NCBI GenBank assembly: GCA_903926075.1
Contig: CAIYHQ010000050.1
Coordinates: 80,936-144,935, forward strand
Direction: 5' to 3'
DNA: 64,000 nucleotides
From: an uncultured Methanomicrobiales archaeon
Lineage (GTDB): Archaea; Halobacteriota; Methanomicrobia; Methanomicrobiales; Methanospirillaceae
Shown here: piece after piece, positions 17,916-27,060 of the stretch
Numbering within the stretch: the first letter of the stretch is position 1
Layout of the letters: every line of letters begins with the position of its first letter
Notes under the pieces: generated by a model
Databases searched by the model: none
Seen by the model: the letters and a program-made list of their open reading frames with translations, nothing else
What the model was told of the DNA's origin: nothing
Made by a program: the position numbers and the translations under genes

Positions 17916-18308
17916 ATGCTAACTGAAAGGCAGAAGGAAGTACTTCGGTACAGGAAAGAGGGCCTGACCCAGCAGGAGATAGCAGACATAATTAAAACTT
18001 CAAAAGCGAACGTTTGTACAATTGAGCGTCTTGCCATGGATAATATCCGCAAGGCCCGTGAGGCAATAGACTTCTATTATTCACTCGACAGTCACCACCT
18101 CTGTTCTATTGAAACTGATTCGGATATTAGTGATTCTATTGAAGAAATTTACCGCAAAGCAGAAGAAATTGGGATTAAAGTCAAATTCGATAGCATACAG
18201 CTTATGGCGCGGATAAGGGACTCGCACCCTGATCGTTTTCAACACAGGCGTGTAAAGAAACCAATTGAAATTTATCTCTCAAATGACGGGTTTATTTATA
18301 CTGCATAA
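17916..18308 (+). CDS. tfx: Tfx-family DNA-binding protein
   Basis: A 130-residue regulator with a sigma-70 region-4/LuxR-like helix-turn-helix at the N-terminus (LTERQKEVLRYRKEGLTQQEIADIIKTSKANVCTIER, here residues 2-38 in part) and the C-terminal Tfx domain. The founding Methanothermobacter Tfx binds downstream of the molybdenum formylmethanofuran dehydrogenase promoter. Divergence from mtd suggests that it controls a methanogenesis gene, itself, or both. SD-like AAGGATTAGG precedes the ATG. Confidence 0.9.
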   Translation: MLTERQKEVLRYRKEGLTQQEIADIIKTSKANVCTIERLAMDNIRKAREAIDFYYSLDSHHLCSIETDSDISDSIEEIYRKAEEIGIKVKFDSIQLMARIRDSHPDRFQHRRVKKPIEIYLSNDGFIYTA

Positions 18309-18366
18309 TCAAGATGAGCCAGTTCAATGATTTTATTGAAAAAGCAGTCGTAACTATTTTAATCTT

Positions 18367-18738
18367 ATGAGTCCCAAATTTATGCACACCCTTTCAGAGG
18401 TTGATATGATATCCCGTATAATATAGCAGATATCATGCCGGATTTAATGCTTCTGGAAAAATTGTGAGCACCACAAGGGTTGAGTATGTAGGATCTGACC
18501 TCTCTGCGAGGGCCGCCATCCCTTAATGGAATGTGCCCGGGATACGGAGAGTTTCTCTGTTATCAGCATAAAAGGTCAGGATCTCTTAAGAGAGACTGGT
18601 GAAAAGGAAATTGTGAGAGTGCTAATCAGGAATATCCCAAAATTTTCCGGGTAATGGAATATGGGACAACTTTGCCATAAAAGCAAAGAGCGCTGAATAT
18701 GTACTTTTTTCACTCCTCACACTGAATCTCGGTTAATT
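18367..18738 (+). pseudogene. Decayed protein-coding gene, reading frame broken at least three times
   Basis: In the roughly 480-bp gap before L3, protein-like segments follow each other in shifting frames. The first is MSPKFMHTLSEVDMISRII (18367 onward). The second is YHAGFNASGKIV...SARAAIP (18431-18526, ending in TAA). The third is MECARDTESFSVISIKGQDL...IPKFSG (18526-18654). The last is DNFAIKAKSAEYVLFSLL, ending at about 18736. All run on the plus strand in the expected order and end close to where a stop would be expected. No intact ORF remains. I do not recognise the family. The call rests on protein-like composition, not on a match. Confidence 0.45.
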
Positions 18739-18790
18739 CAGGGACCGTCTGGTTTCAAAAAACAGGAAAAATTTAAGGACTGATAGGTAA

Positions 18791-19804
18791 ATGCCAAAAA
18801 TAAACAGACCACGAAGGGGTTCTCTTGCGTATAGTCCAAGAAAACGTGCGAAGAGCCCTGTTCCAAAGTATCAGTCTTGGCCTCAATATTCAGGCGAGCC
18901 CAAACTCATGGGTTTTGCAGGATATAAGGTTGGAATGACCCACATCGTCATGGTTGATGACCATAAGTATAGTCCTACTGAAGGAAAGGAGCTTATGGTA
19001 CCCGTGACTGTAGTTGAAGTGCCAAAAATGCTTGTAGCTGCTGTCAGGTTTTATACCTCTGACACCTATGGCAAGAGGCCACTTTCAGAGATCTGGGCAG
19101 AGAACCTTAAACATGAGCTTGGAAGAAGGATTAACCTTCCAAAGAAAGCTCAATGGGCAAAGGCCAAGGAAGAGATCGAAAAGAGGATTGAATCAGGAGA
19201 AGTCGTTGAAGTGTACGCTCTGATGTATACTCAGCCTGACCTGATTACAGGTGTTCCAAAGAAAGTCCCTGATCTTATGGAAGTTAAAGTTGCAGGCGGG
19301 ACCATTTCGGAGCAATTTGTATATGCAACTTCTCTACTAGGCAAAGATATAAAAGTAAATGATGTCGTTGAGCCCGGCAGTTATGCCGACATCACTGCTA
19401 TTACAACCGGCAAAGGGACACAGGGACCGGTAAAACGCTGGGGAATTATGCTCCGCAAGCGAAAACATTCACGTGGCGGAAAGAAGAGGCATATCGGTTG
19501 TCTTGGACCATGGAACCCTCACCACGTACGCTGGCAGGTGCCCCAGATGGGTCAGATGGGATACCAACAGAGGACTGAATTCAATAAACGAGTCCTGAAG
19601 ATAGGTGAAAACGGAGCAGATATCACACCCAATGGTGGTTTTTTGCATTATGGTGAGATCAGAAACAATTATGTCCTCATTAAAGGCTCCGTTCCCGGCC
19701 CGGCAAAGCGTCTGATACGAATAAGGCCTGCAATAAGGCTTGGTGAACATGTGGTACGCTCTCCGGTTATTGAATACACCAGTGTCCAAAGTAAACAGGG
19801 GTGA
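18791..19804 (+). CDS. rpl3p: Large-subunit ribosomal protein L3 (uL3)
   Basis: First gene of the long ribosomal cluster. The 337-residue archaeal-type L3 opens with [21 protein letters not shown] and contains the core [17 protein letters not shown] and [27 protein letters not shown] segments that reach into the peptidyl-transferase region. Length is normal. The start ATG follows AAGGACTGATAGGT. The decayed gene lies just upstream. Confidence 0.97.
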   Translation: MPKINRPRRGSLAYSPRKRAKSPVPKYQSWPQYSGEPKLMGFAGYKVGMTHIVMVDDHKYSPTEGKELMVPVTVVEVPKMLVAAVRFYTSDTYGKRPLSEIWAENLKHELGRRINLPKKAQWAKAKEEIEKRIESGEVVEVYALMYTQPDLITGVPKKVPDLMEVKVAGGTISEQFVYATSLLGKDIKVNDVVEPGSYADITAITTGKGTQGPVKRWGIMLRKRKHSRGGKKRHIGCLGPWNPHHVRWQVPQMGQMGYQQRTEFNKRVLKIGENGADITPNGGFLHYGEIRNNYVLIKGSVPGPAKRLIRIRPAIRLGEHVVRSPVIEYTSVQSKQG

Positions 19805-19809
19805 TATGA

Positions 19810-20559
19810 ATGAAGGCAAATGTAAAGAGAATTGATGGTGAATTTGATAGCGAGATAGATCTTCCTGCCGTATTTGGAGAGGTATATCGCCCCGACCTCA
19901 TTAAAAAATCGGTTATTTCGATTCAGAGCAGACGTCGTCAGCCCCATGGAACAAATCCCTATGCCGGAATCAACAATTCAGGTTTAGGGTGGGGCAGTGG
20001 TAGGGGTGCTTCTCATGTACCGCGTCTTAAAAACGGCTCAAGAGCAGTAAAAGTCCCTCAGGCACGAGGAGGGCGCGAAGCACATCCGCCGAAGGTTCAG
20101 AAGATCATTGTAAGGCGAATCAATAAAAAAGAGAATGCAAAAGCTCTCAGTTCGGCTATTGCTGCAAGTTCATGTGACGAACTAGTCAGGCTGAGAGGTC
20201 ACAGATTCAGCTGTGAGCTTCCGATTGTACTGGAAGACCGTTTTTCAGAACTTTTGCGGACAAAGGATGTTGTAACAACACTCAATGCAATTGGTGTTTA
20301 CCTGGATGTTGAGCGTTCCCGTACTAGCAGGAAAGTCCGTGCAGGCCGAGGAAAAATGCGTGGACGCCGTTATAAACAGCGGACTTCTGTCCTTATTGTA
20401 ACTGCGGATTCACCTCTGAAAGCAGCCCGCAACCTTGCAGGTGTCGATGCTGTCACGGTTAATGAACTGAATACAGAACTTCTGGCCCCAGGTACACAGG
20501 CAGGACGCCTTACTATCTGGACAAAGGGAGCTCTTGAGAAGATGGGAGGTAAAATATGA
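19810..20559 (+). CDS. rpl4p: Large-subunit ribosomal protein L4 (uL4)
   Basis: 249-residue archaeal/eukaryotic-type L4 with the extended loop that lines the exit tunnel (SRRRQPHGTNPYAG, RGASHVPRLKNGSRAVKVPQARGG) and the basic RKVRAGRGKMRGRRYKQR stretch. It follows L3 by 5 bp and overlaps L23 by four bases (ATGA). Confidence 0.97.
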   Translation: MKANVKRIDGEFDSEIDLPAVFGEVYRPDLIKKSVISIQSRRRQPHGTNPYAGINNSGLGWGSGRGASHVPRLKNGSRAVKVPQARGGREAHPPKVQKIIVRRINKKENAKALSSAIAASSCDELVRLRGHRFSCELPIVLEDRFSELLRTKDVVTTLNAIGVYLDVERSRTSRKVRAGRGKMRGRRYKQRTSVLIVTADSPLKAARNLAGVDAVTVNELNTELLAPGTQAGRLTIWTKGALEKMGGKI

Positions 20560-20804
20560 TCCTGAAAAATCCGTTTGTCACAGAAAAAGCTTCCATGATG
20601 CTTGAAAACGAGAGCAAAATTCAGTTTCTTGTCCAGCCAGGCGCAACAAAGGAACAGATCAAGCGGGATATCGAGAAATCGTTCGGTCAGAAAGTGACAA
20701 AAATCCGAACGATAATGACAACAAAAAACGAAAAAAAGGCTATAGTAAGTTTTGAAAACTCAAAGGCAGCTGAAGAGATCTTAAGCCGCCTTGGAATCAT
20801 GTAG
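20556..20804 (+). CDS. rpl23p: Large-subunit ribosomal protein L23 (uL23)
   Basis: 82-residue short archaeal L23 (ILKNPFVTEKASMMLENESKIQF, then a FGQKVTKIRT loop). Its globular domain sits at the tunnel exit and docks SRP and the SecY translocon. Its start overlaps the L4 stop. Confidence 0.97.
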   Translation: MILKNPFVTEKASMMLENESKIQFLVQPGATKEQIKRDIEKSFGQKVTKIRTIMTTKNEKKAIVSFENSKAAEEILSRLGIM

Positions 20805-20813
20805 GTGTGAGTT

Positions 20814-21530
20814 ATGGGACATAGAATTACAACACAGAGCCGAGGAAAGGGAGGTCCGACATACAGGGTCCCCTCTCACAGATATAAAGCCCAGCTGAAA
20901 CACTTCGGTTCAGGTGAGGAGACGGTTACAGGCGAGGTTATAGATATTGAGCACGATCCAGCCCGACACACACCTATTGCACTTGTAAAACTTGAAGACG
21001 GCTCAAAAGAATATTCACTCGTCACTGAAGGAGTCGGTATAGGTGATATTATAGCATGGGGTCCGAAAGCCCTTGTAAAAAACGGGCATACACTTCCACT
21101 CGGAGCAATTCCGACAGGGGCCTATATCTGTAATATCGAGGCCAGACCAAACGACGGTGGAAAATTTGTCAGGGCCAGCGGCGTTCAGGCGATCGTCCTT
21201 GACAAAACCGATGAGAAGGTAGCAGTCCAGATGCCGAGCGGAGCAACAAAGTGGTTCAATATCCGTTGCAGAGCGACAATCGGTATTGTCGCAGGTGGAG
21301 GACGCGGTGAAAAACCGTTTGTAAAGGCAGGAAACAAGTTCCATAAAATGCGTAATACTGCTTCGAACTGGCCACGTGTCAGAGGTGTGGCAATGAATGT
21401 CATCGACCATCCTTTTGGTGGCGGAGGGCATCAGCACCCGGGCAGGCCAAAAACCGTAGCACGTGGAACCTCTCCCGGAAGAGCAGTGGGTCATATGGCA
21501 GCGAGAAAGACAGGAAGAGGAAAGAAATAG
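20814..21530 (+). CDS. rpl2p: Large-subunit ribosomal protein L2 (uL2)
   Basis: 238-residue L2 with MGHRITTQSRGKGGPTYRVPSHRYK at the N-terminus (archaeal form) and the conserved C-terminal WPRVRGVAMNVIDHPFGGGGHQHPG loop, which contains the histidine important for peptidyl transfer. It lies 9 bp after L23. Confidence 0.97.
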   Translation: MGHRITTQSRGKGGPTYRVPSHRYKAQLKHFGSGEETVTGEVIDIEHDPARHTPIALVKLEDGSKEYSLVTEGVGIGDIIAWGPKALVKNGHTLPLGAIPTGAYICNIEARPNDGGKFVRASGVQAIVLDKTDEKVAVQMPSGATKWFNIRCRATIGIVAGGGRGEKPFVKAGNKFHKMRNTASNWPRVRGVAMNVIDHPFGGGGHQHPGRPKTVARGTSPGRAVGHMAARKTGRGKK

Positions 21531-21540
21531 GTGATCATGT

Positions 21541-21954
21541 ATGGCAAAGAAAATTCAGAAGCGGCTGCCGAGAAGGAGGGAGGAGTTCACCTTCCATGGT
21601 CACCGTATTGACGATTTAAAGGAGATGGCAATGAGTGAATTAATTCCAATCATGCCATGTCGTGTAAGGCGTAAGATTAACCGTGGACTTTCGAGAGGTG
21701 AAGAACACCTTCTTGCAAGGTTTCGGGCCGGTAGTACAAAAGTCAGGACTCATCTGCGTGATATGGTCATTCTCCCGGAAATGGTAGGGAAAGAGGTTGA
21801 GATCTACAATGGCAAGGAATTTACCAAAGTGGAAATTCAACCTGAAGCAGTTTTTCACTATCTTGGTGAATTTTCACTCACAAGGAGACGGGTATCGCAT
21901 GGCAGTGCGGGTATCGGAGCCACTCGGTCAAGTAAATATGTACCTCTGAAGTGA
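21541..21954 (+). CDS. rps19p: Small-subunit ribosomal protein S19 (uS19)
   Basis: 137-residue archaeal S19 with the EFTFHGHRIDDLKEM N-terminal extension and the core VRTHLRDMVILPEMVG ... YNGKEF and C-terminal GEFSLTRRRVSHGSAGIGATRSS, which contacts 16S helix 42 and the A-site finger. It ends in a GTGATTGCAATG junction with L22. Confidence 0.97.
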   Translation: MAKKIQKRLPRRREEFTFHGHRIDDLKEMAMSELIPIMPCRVRRKINRGLSRGEEHLLARFRAGSTKVRTHLRDMVILPEMVGKEVEIYNGKEFTKVEIQPEAVFHYLGEFSLTRRRVSHGSAGIGATRSSKYVPLK

Positions 21955-21959
21955 TTGCA

Positions 21960-22421
21960 ATGGGACGAACAGAATATTCTCAAAAATTTGACGGGGCCAA
22001 TTATGTCAGGGGCAAGGCAAATGAACTTCCAATCTCTCCGAAACATGCAATTGAGATTGCGAGTTTTATCCGCCATAAAAAAGTCAATGACATGATCGAT
22101 TACCTTGATCTAGTTATTGCTGCAAAGAAAGCAATCCCATTCAGGACATTCAGAAGAAATATAGCTCATAAGAAAGATCTTCCTGGCTGCCCTTCAGGCA
22201 GGTTTCCCAAGAAGGCAGCACTTGCTTATAAAAGACTCCTTCTTCATCTCAAGAAGAACGCTGAGTTTTCAGGTGTTGACCAGGAAAACCTTGAGATTGT
22301 ACATTCGTCTGCAAACCGTGGACGGACAGTCAAGGCTTTCTTTCCGCGTGCAATGGGAAGGGCAAGTCCAAAACACAAGGAGAGTGTGAATATCGAGATA
22401 GTTGCACGCGAGGTGGAGTGA
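21960..22421 (+). CDS. rpl22p: Large-subunit ribosomal protein L22 (uL22)
   Basis: Archaeal L22 of about 153 residues (YVRGKANELPISPKHAIEIASFIRHK; C-terminal tunnel hairpin region ANRGRTVKAFFPRAMGRASPKHKES). The ATG at 21960 (MGRTEYS) is preferred to the in-frame GTG at 21951, which overlaps the S19 stop. Confidence 0.96.
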   Translation: MGRTEYSQKFDGANYVRGKANELPISPKHAIEIASFIRHKKVNDMIDYLDLVIAAKKAIPFRTFRRNIAHKKDLPGCPSGRFPKKAALAYKRLLLHLKKNAEFSGVDQENLEIVHSSANRGRTVKAFFPRAMGRASPKHKESVNIEIVAREVE

Positions 22422-22422
22422 A

Positions 22423-23142
22423 ATGGCAATAGAGCGGAAATTTGTTTCAGAGGGTGTCCGGAAGGTCAGGGTTGAGAAACACCTGGAGAAAGAACTCAAG
22501 CGGGCAGGATATGGTGGAATGGATATCCAGAGGACTCCACTTGGAACTCAGGTAACAATCTTTGCTGAAAAGCCTGGAATTGTCATCGGAAAAGGGGGTA
22601 AACTCGTCCGCCAGCTTACCCAGGACCTTCATACAAAATTCGGAGTGGAATCTCCACAAATTGAGGTACAACAGGTCCAGAACCCAAGTTTCAATGCCCA
22701 GATTATGGCCGAAAGACTTGCGAACGCTCTTGAGCGTGGCTGGTACTTCCGGAAGGCCGGCACTTCGATAATCAGAAGAGTGATGGAATCAGGAGCACTT
22801 GGCTGTGAAGTTGTTATTGCCGGAAAGCTGACAGGAGCGAGGGCCCGTATTCAGAAATTCTCTGATGGCTATGTGAAACATAGCGGCGAACCTGTGAACA
22901 CTATTGTACTCAAAGGGTTTGCGGTTGCAATAAAGAAACTCGGGGTCATAGGTGTCCAGGTCAAGATTATCCCACCCGGATCAAAACTCCCTGACCACTT
23001 TGAGATCCGTGAACGAAAAGAACCCAGACCGACAGTGGTTCCCCTGACTGTAACAACAATCGGCGATGAAATTGAAGATGAAATCCTTGAAGAAGAGATA
23101 ATCGAAGAGGATATCAATGGAGAAGAGATGGAGGATCAGTGA
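22423..23142 (+). CDS. rps3p: Small-subunit ribosomal protein S3 (uS3)
   Basis: 239-residue S3 with the KH domain (VTIFAEKPGIVIGKGGKLVRQL, GxxG = GKGG) and the C-terminal S3 domain. The tail from about residue 215 is strongly acidic (runs of Glu/Asp ending EEMEDQ), unlike the neutral tail of many S3 proteins. ATG at 22423 (MAIERKF) is the start. It is directly followed by L29 with no gap. Confidence 0.96.
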   Translation: MAIERKFVSEGVRKVRVEKHLEKELKRAGYGGMDIQRTPLGTQVTIFAEKPGIVIGKGGKLVRQLTQDLHTKFGVESPQIEVQQVQNPSFNAQIMAERLANALERGWYFRKAGTSIIRRVMESGALGCEVVIAGKLTGARARIQKFSDGYVKHSGEPVNTIVLKGFAVAIKKLGVIGVQVKIIPPGSKLPDHFEIRERKEPRPTVVPLTVTTIGDEIEDEILEEEIIEEDINGEEMEDQ

Positions 23143-23343
23143 ATGGCAATTTACCGGACTCGTGAGATTCACCAGATGAGTGACATTGAACTTACAGAAC
23201 AGGTAGACAAACTAAGGCTGGAACTCTTGCAGTATTATGGGAAAGTGAGTGCTGGAGGTGCCACGGAAAATCCGGGGCATATCCGCGAACTTCGCAGGAC
23301 CATCGCCCGTATGATGACTGAAAAAAACCAGAGGCTGCAGTAG
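23143..23343 (+). CDS. rpl29p: Large-subunit ribosomal protein L29 (uL29)
   Basis: 66-residue two-helix L29 (MSDIELTEQVDKLRLELLQYYGK, then NPGHIRELRRTIARMMTE). It binds near the tunnel exit. In several archaea an aIF1/SUI1 gene follows L29; here the RNase P gene follows immediately. Confidence 0.96.
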   Translation: MAIYRTREIHQMSDIELTEQVDKLRLELLQYYGKVSAGGATENPGHIRELRRTIARMMTEKNQRLQ

Positions 23344-23631
23344 ATGATACTCCCCTCAAATATCCTCCGGCACGAGTTCATCGGCCTTTTCACCGATGTT
23401 CTTTCGGCCCCAAACCCAACGCACAAAGGGATATCGGGTACAATTATTGATGAGACCAGGCAGATGTTCCTGATAAATTCAGAAGACAAACGTCGCATGG
23501 TTCCAAAGCGATATGCAATATTCCAGGTAAAATTACCTGATGGGAGGAAAGTTGAGGTATCGGGGTCGGCTCTTGTTATGTCACCCGAAAAGCGGGTAAA
23601 CCTGCGTCTGAAGAATGTGAGGAATAAATAA
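23344..23631 (+). CDS. rnp1: RNase P protein component 1 (Rpp29/Pop4)
   Basis: 95-residue archaeal Rpp29, an Sm-like beta barrel protein that pairs with Rpp21 on the specificity domain of RNase P RNA in 5' maturation of tRNA. Visible: [37 protein letters not shown] and [15 protein letters not shown]. Its location inside the ribosomal cluster between L29 and S17 is the standard euryarchaeal position. Two other RNase P subunits (Pop5, Rpp30) are at 40-41 kb. Confidence 0.94.
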   Translation: MILPSNILRHEFIGLFTDVLSAPNPTHKGISGTIIDETRQMFLINSEDKRRMVPKRYAIFQVKLPDGRKVEVSGSALVMSPEKRVNLRLKNVRNK

Positions 23632-23957
23632 TGGCAAGAAATATAGGATTGGATGTTCCATTCCCGGAAAAGGAGTGTAACGACATTAACTGTCCGTTTC
23701 ATGGCAGTTTACCGGTGCGCGGCCAGGTGATCACCGGTAAAGTCGTGAGCGACCGTATGATGGATACAGTGGTAGTCCAGCGGGACTATCTCCATTACGT
23801 GAGAAAATACAAGCGGTATGAGAAGAGGAGTAAAAAACTTCATGCACATAACCCACCCTGCCTGAACGTTAAACCCGGGGATTTGGTCTCAATTGCTGAG
23901 TGCAGACCTCTTTCAAAGACTGCAACTTTTGTTGTTGTGGAGGTGAAGGGAGAATGA
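23631..23957 (+). CDS. rps17p: Small-subunit ribosomal protein S17 (uS17)
   Basis: 108-residue OB-fold S17 of archaeal type ([54 protein letters not shown]). The CNDINCPFH cysteines are usual in archaeal S17. Starts on the last base of rnp1; its stop overlaps the L14 start. Confidence 0.96.
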   Translation: MARNIGLDVPFPEKECNDINCPFHGSLPVRGQVITGKVVSDRMMDTVVVQRDYLHYVRKYKRYEKRSKKLHAHNPPCLNVKPGDLVSIAECRPLSKTATFVVVEVKGE

Positions 23958-24352
23958 AGGCGAAACAGTCAAAAATCCCAAGAGCCCTTCACACTGGTAC
24001 CAGGATGATATGTGCTGACAATACTGGTGCACGTGTCGTTCAAATAGTCTCTGTCTTTGGTTATCATGGTGTAAGGAGAAGACAACCAAAGATGGGTCTC
24101 GGGGACCTCGCAACCGTATCAGTTAAGAAAGGAACTCCTGATATGAGGAAAAAGCTTGTAAGAGCTGTAGTTATCCGTCAGAAGAAAGAATTTCGAAGGC
24201 CGAACGGTATCAGGGTCTCATTTGAGGATAATGCAGTTGTTGTTGTTGATGAGAAGAATGAACCACGAGGGACTGAGATTAAGGGGCCTATAGCACGTGA
24301 AGTTGCAGAAAGGTTTCCAAAGCTTGGGTCAATGGCAACAATTATTGTGTGA
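23954..24352 (+). CDS. rpl14p: Large-subunit ribosomal protein L14 (uL14)
   Basis: 132-residue L14 ([54 protein letters not shown]). It lies at the subunit interface and is the binding site of aIF6. ATG at 23954 (MKAKQSK) overlaps the S17 stop; the frame is open upstream but that part is S17 coding DNA. Confidence 0.96.
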   Translation: MKAKQSKIPRALHTGTRMICADNTGARVVQIVSVFGYHGVRRRQPKMGLGDLATVSVKKGTPDMRKKLVRAVVIRQKKEFRRPNGIRVSFEDNAVVVVDEKNEPRGTEIKGPIAREVAERFPKLGSMATIIV

Positions 24353-24361
24353 GGTGCATCA

Positions 24362-24724
24362 ATGACGAGGATTATAAGTAAACAACCAAGAAAACAGAGA
24401 AAATCCAGGTTTACTGCCCCAAATCATGTACGTGGGCGTTTTCTCCGTGCACCCCTGTCACTTGCATTACGCGAGGAATATAAAAAGAGAAATATGCGTG
24501 TAATAAAAGGCGATACAGTAAAATTATACCGTGGGAACCACAAGGGAACTGAAGGTCTGGTCGACGAAGTGGATATGAGAGCACTGAAAATCATAGTTCA
24601 TGGTGTTTTTATAAAGAAGGCTGACGGTACTGAAGTTCCAAGACCAGTTGATCCCTCCAATGTTCAGATAACAAAACTGAACCTGAAGGATAAACGCCGG
24701 GAAGAGAAGATTGAGGTGAAATAA
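24362..24724 (+). CDS. rpl24p: Large-subunit ribosomal protein L24 (uL24)
   Basis: 120-residue archaeal L24 with a basic N-terminal extension (SKQPRKQRKSRFTAP) and the KOW motif VIKGDTVKLYRGNHKGTEGLVDEVD. It is one of the first proteins to bind 23S rRNA during assembly. Confidence 0.96.
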   Translation: MTRIISKQPRKQRKSRFTAPNHVRGRFLRAPLSLALREEYKKRNMRVIKGDTVKLYRGNHKGTEGLVDEVDMRALKIIVHGVFIKKADGTEVPRPVDPSNVQITKLNLKDKRREEKIEVK

Positions 24725-24726
24725 TC

Positions 24727-25449
24727 ATGGGAGATCATTTAAAAAGACTAAATGCTCCGGGATCGTGGCAGATACCAAAAAAGATCAGAAAATTCATTCT
24801 CAAGACCTCGCCCGGACCACACAACGCAAATGCAATACCGCTTGCTGTCTGGTTACGTGACAAGATGGGATTTGCAAGAAATCTAAAAGAAGTCAAACAG
24901 ATTTTAAACGACCGGGTGGTTCTTGTAAATGGCCGGGTCGCAACAGACCCGAAACTGGGTATTGGGATCTTTGATATAATCGCAATTCCAAAAATCGGGA
25001 AATATTATAGAATCCTGCGTGATAAGCAGGGCCGGCATAAGACAATTGAGATAGATTCAGAATCAGCAAAGACAAGGCTTTGCAGAATCAATAACAAGAC
25101 AACAATAAAAGGTGGTGGAGTCCAGCTCAATCTCCGTGATGGAACAAATGTAATTGCTGACAACTCCTACAAATCAAAAGACTCGATTGTTATCTCTCTT
25201 GAACCTGAAAGCCGTTTAAAAATTCTTGATCACTTCCCATACGCCGTTGGAAACATGGCAATGATCATCGGAGGAAAACACTCTGGAAAGATTGCACGAG
25301 TTGTCTCGATCGAGACTGTTCTCAGCAGTGTTTCAAACAGGGTAATTCTTGAAGATGAGCAGGGTGAAAGGTTTGACACAATTGAATCATACATCATCAT
25401 GGTAGGCCGTGACACTCCTGCACTCTCACATTGGGGGATTGAAGAATGA
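24727..25449 (+). CDS. rps4e: Small-subunit ribosomal protein S4e (eS4)
   Basis: 240-residue archaeal/eukaryotic S4e with an S4-type RNA-binding region (LKEVKQILNDRVVLVNGRVATDPKLGIGIFDII), a central domain and a C-terminal KOW segment (GNMAMIIGGKHSGKIARVVSIE). It overlaps L5 by four bases (ATGA). Confidence 0.96.
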   Translation: MGDHLKRLNAPGSWQIPKKIRKFILKTSPGPHNANAIPLAVWLRDKMGFARNLKEVKQILNDRVVLVNGRVATDPKLGIGIFDIIAIPKIGKYYRILRDKQGRHKTIEIDSESAKTRLCRINNKTTIKGGGVQLNLRDGTNVIADNSYKSKDSIVISLEPESRLKILDHFPYAVGNMAMIIGGKHSGKIARVVSIETVLSSVSNRVILEDEQGERFDTIESYIIMVGRDTPALSHWGIEE

Positions 25450-25952
25450 ACTCAATGCGTGAAATAACGGTTGAAAAAGTCGTTGTCCATATGGGTGTCG
25501 GAGAGAGCGGAGAGAAACTGGTCAAGGCAGAAGAGATCTTAAAGTCCATTACCGGCCAGAAACCTGTCCGAAGTGTTGCAAAGCACACAGTCCCAGCCTG
25601 GGGAGTCAGGAAAGGTGCACCGATAGGATGTAAAGTTACACTTCGTGGAGAAACCGCCGTAAAATTTCTTGAGACCTCGCTAGGGATATTGAACAAGAGA
25701 ATTTCAGAGAATTTATTCGACAAACGCGGAAACTTTTCTTTTGGTATTGAAGAACATACAGATTACCCTGGGATGTCTTATGACCCCCAGATAGGCATCT
25801 ATGGAATGGACATAAATGTGGTCCTTGCAAGGAAAGGGATTCGTATTGTGCGAAGATTCACTGAGAGACGTGCTATTCCCCAGAAACAGGTTGTTAATAC
25901 GGCTGATGCGAAGCAATATCTCAAATCATCCTATGATGTGGAGGTGCAGTAA
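25446..25952 (+). CDS. rpl5p: Large-subunit ribosomal protein L5 (uL5)
   Basis: 168-residue L5 ([24 protein letters not shown]-like region [38 protein letters not shown]). It binds 5S rRNA in the central protuberance. A start at the next in-frame ATG (25455, MREITVEK) is equally plausible and closer to the family norm. Confidence 0.95.
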   Translation: MNSMREITVEKVVVHMGVGESGEKLVKAEEILKSITGQKPVRSVAKHTVPAWGVRKGAPIGCKVTLRGETAVKFLETSLGILNKRISENLFDKRGNFSFGIEEHTDYPGMSYDPQIGIYGMDINVVLARKGIRIVRRFTERRAIPQKQVVNTADAKQYLKSSYDVEVQ

Positions 25953-25953
25953 A

Positions 25954-26109
25954 ATGGCTGGTGTGAGGACTAAAAAGTTCGGACGCGGTGCGAATGAGTG
26001 TAAAATGTGCGGAAGAAAGCAGGGACTCGTCAGACGCTACCAGATCATGTTCTGCAGGCAGTGCTTCCGTGAATGGGCCCGTAAACTTGGGTTCAAAAAG
26101 ATGAGCTAA
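25954..26109 (+). CDS. rps14p: Small-subunit ribosomal protein S14 (uS14), zinc-binding
   Basis: 51-residue zinc-ribbon S14 with CKMC (17-20) and CRQC (34-37). ATG at 25954 immediately follows the L5 stop and is preceded by GGAGGTGCAG. The product is complete although very short. Confidence 0.96.
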   Translation: MAGVRTKKFGRGANECKMCGRKQGLVRRYQIMFCRQCFREWARKLGFKKMS

Positions 26110-26124
26110 GGAGGGATTCGAAAA

Positions 26125-26517
26125 ATGACACGTTTGAACCCAATTGCGGATGCAATGACTACTATTAAAAATACTGGCGATATCGGAAAGCCTGAGTGTA
26201 TCGTAGAACCTGCGAGTACCCTTCTTGGTTCGATGCTTAAGGTGATGCAGGATTCAAAATACATCAGGAGTTATGACGTTATCGAGGATGGAAGAGGGTC
26301 CCAGTTCCGGGTCATCCTTAATGGCCGGATAAATAAATGTGGTGCCATTACTCCCAGGTACTCTGTGAAACTGGATGAAATGGAATACTGGGAGACCCGG
26401 TACCTGCCATCGAAAAAGTTCGGGATCCTGATAATCTCGACCTCTAAAGGCGTAATGTCACATGAGCAGGCACGTAAGGAAGGTATTGGCGGAGAACTGC
26501 TGGGGTACGTATTCTAA
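26125..26517 (+). CDS. rps8p: Small-subunit ribosomal protein S8 (uS8)
   Basis: 130-residue S8 ([28 protein letters not shown]-terminal [29 protein letters not shown]). It has a strong ribosome-binding site (AAGGAGGGA) nine bases before the ATG. It binds 16S helix 21 and can repress its own operon in some organisms. Confidence 0.96.
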   Translation: MTRLNPIADAMTTIKNTGDIGKPECIVEPASTLLGSMLKVMQDSKYIRSYDVIEDGRGSQFRVILNGRINKCGAITPRYSVKLDEMEYWETRYLPSKKFGILIISTSKGVMSHEQARKEGIGGELLGYVF

Positions 26518-26530
26518 GGGTGCGTAAAAA

Positions 26531-27052
26531 ATGGCAACAAGAAATGTTACACTTTCGCCTTCTGTGAAAGCTGAGATAACCGGAAATACGATAAAAATTT
26601 CAGGTCCCAAAGGAGAGCTGAAAAGAGATTTCAGGTATCCCTGGGTAGTTATGTCAGTTTCAGAAGGGGAAGTAATAATCTCCACCGAAAGCACGAAGAA
26701 ATTGATTGTGGCAATGGTCGGAACCATTACCGCACATATTGCAAATATGTGTAAAGGTGTTGAGAATGGATTTGAGTACCATATGAAAGTGGTCTACAAT
26801 CATTTTCCTATTCAGCTGAAACTTATTGGAAATGAACTTGAGATCCATAATTTCCTGGGTGAAAAGAAGTCAAGATTTGCAAAGATCGAGCCTGGTGTTT
26901 CTGCCAAGGTCGGAAATGAAGAAATTGTCCTGTTTGGGATAAATAAAGAGTTAGTGGGCCTCTCTGCTGCAAATATTGAGCATGCAACAAAGATCCGTAA
27001 CCGTGACCCCCGTGTCTTTCAGGACGGCATCTATATTATAAAGAGGGAGTGA
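26531..27052 (+). CDS. rpl6p: Large-subunit ribosomal protein L6 (uL6)
   Basis: 173-residue L6 with the two duplicated L6 folds; ISGPKGELKRDFRYPWV in the first and a second-half LIGNELEIHNFLGEKKSRFAKIEPGV. It lies next to the sarcin-ricin loop. Confidence 0.95.
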   Translation: MATRNVTLSPSVKAEITGNTIKISGPKGELKRDFRYPWVVMSVSEGEVIISTESTKKLIVAMVGTITAHIANMCKGVENGFEYHMKVVYNHFPIQLKLIGNELEIHNFLGEKKSRFAKIEPGVSAKVGNEEIVLFGINKELVGLSAANIEHATKIRNRDPRVFQDGIYIIKRE

Positions 27053-27060
27053 AGCACGAA

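Noticed and set aside
21015..21494. 159-codon minus-strand frame inside rpl2p
   Set aside because: Shadow frame with random Cys/Ser-rich composition; L2 is intact on the other strand.
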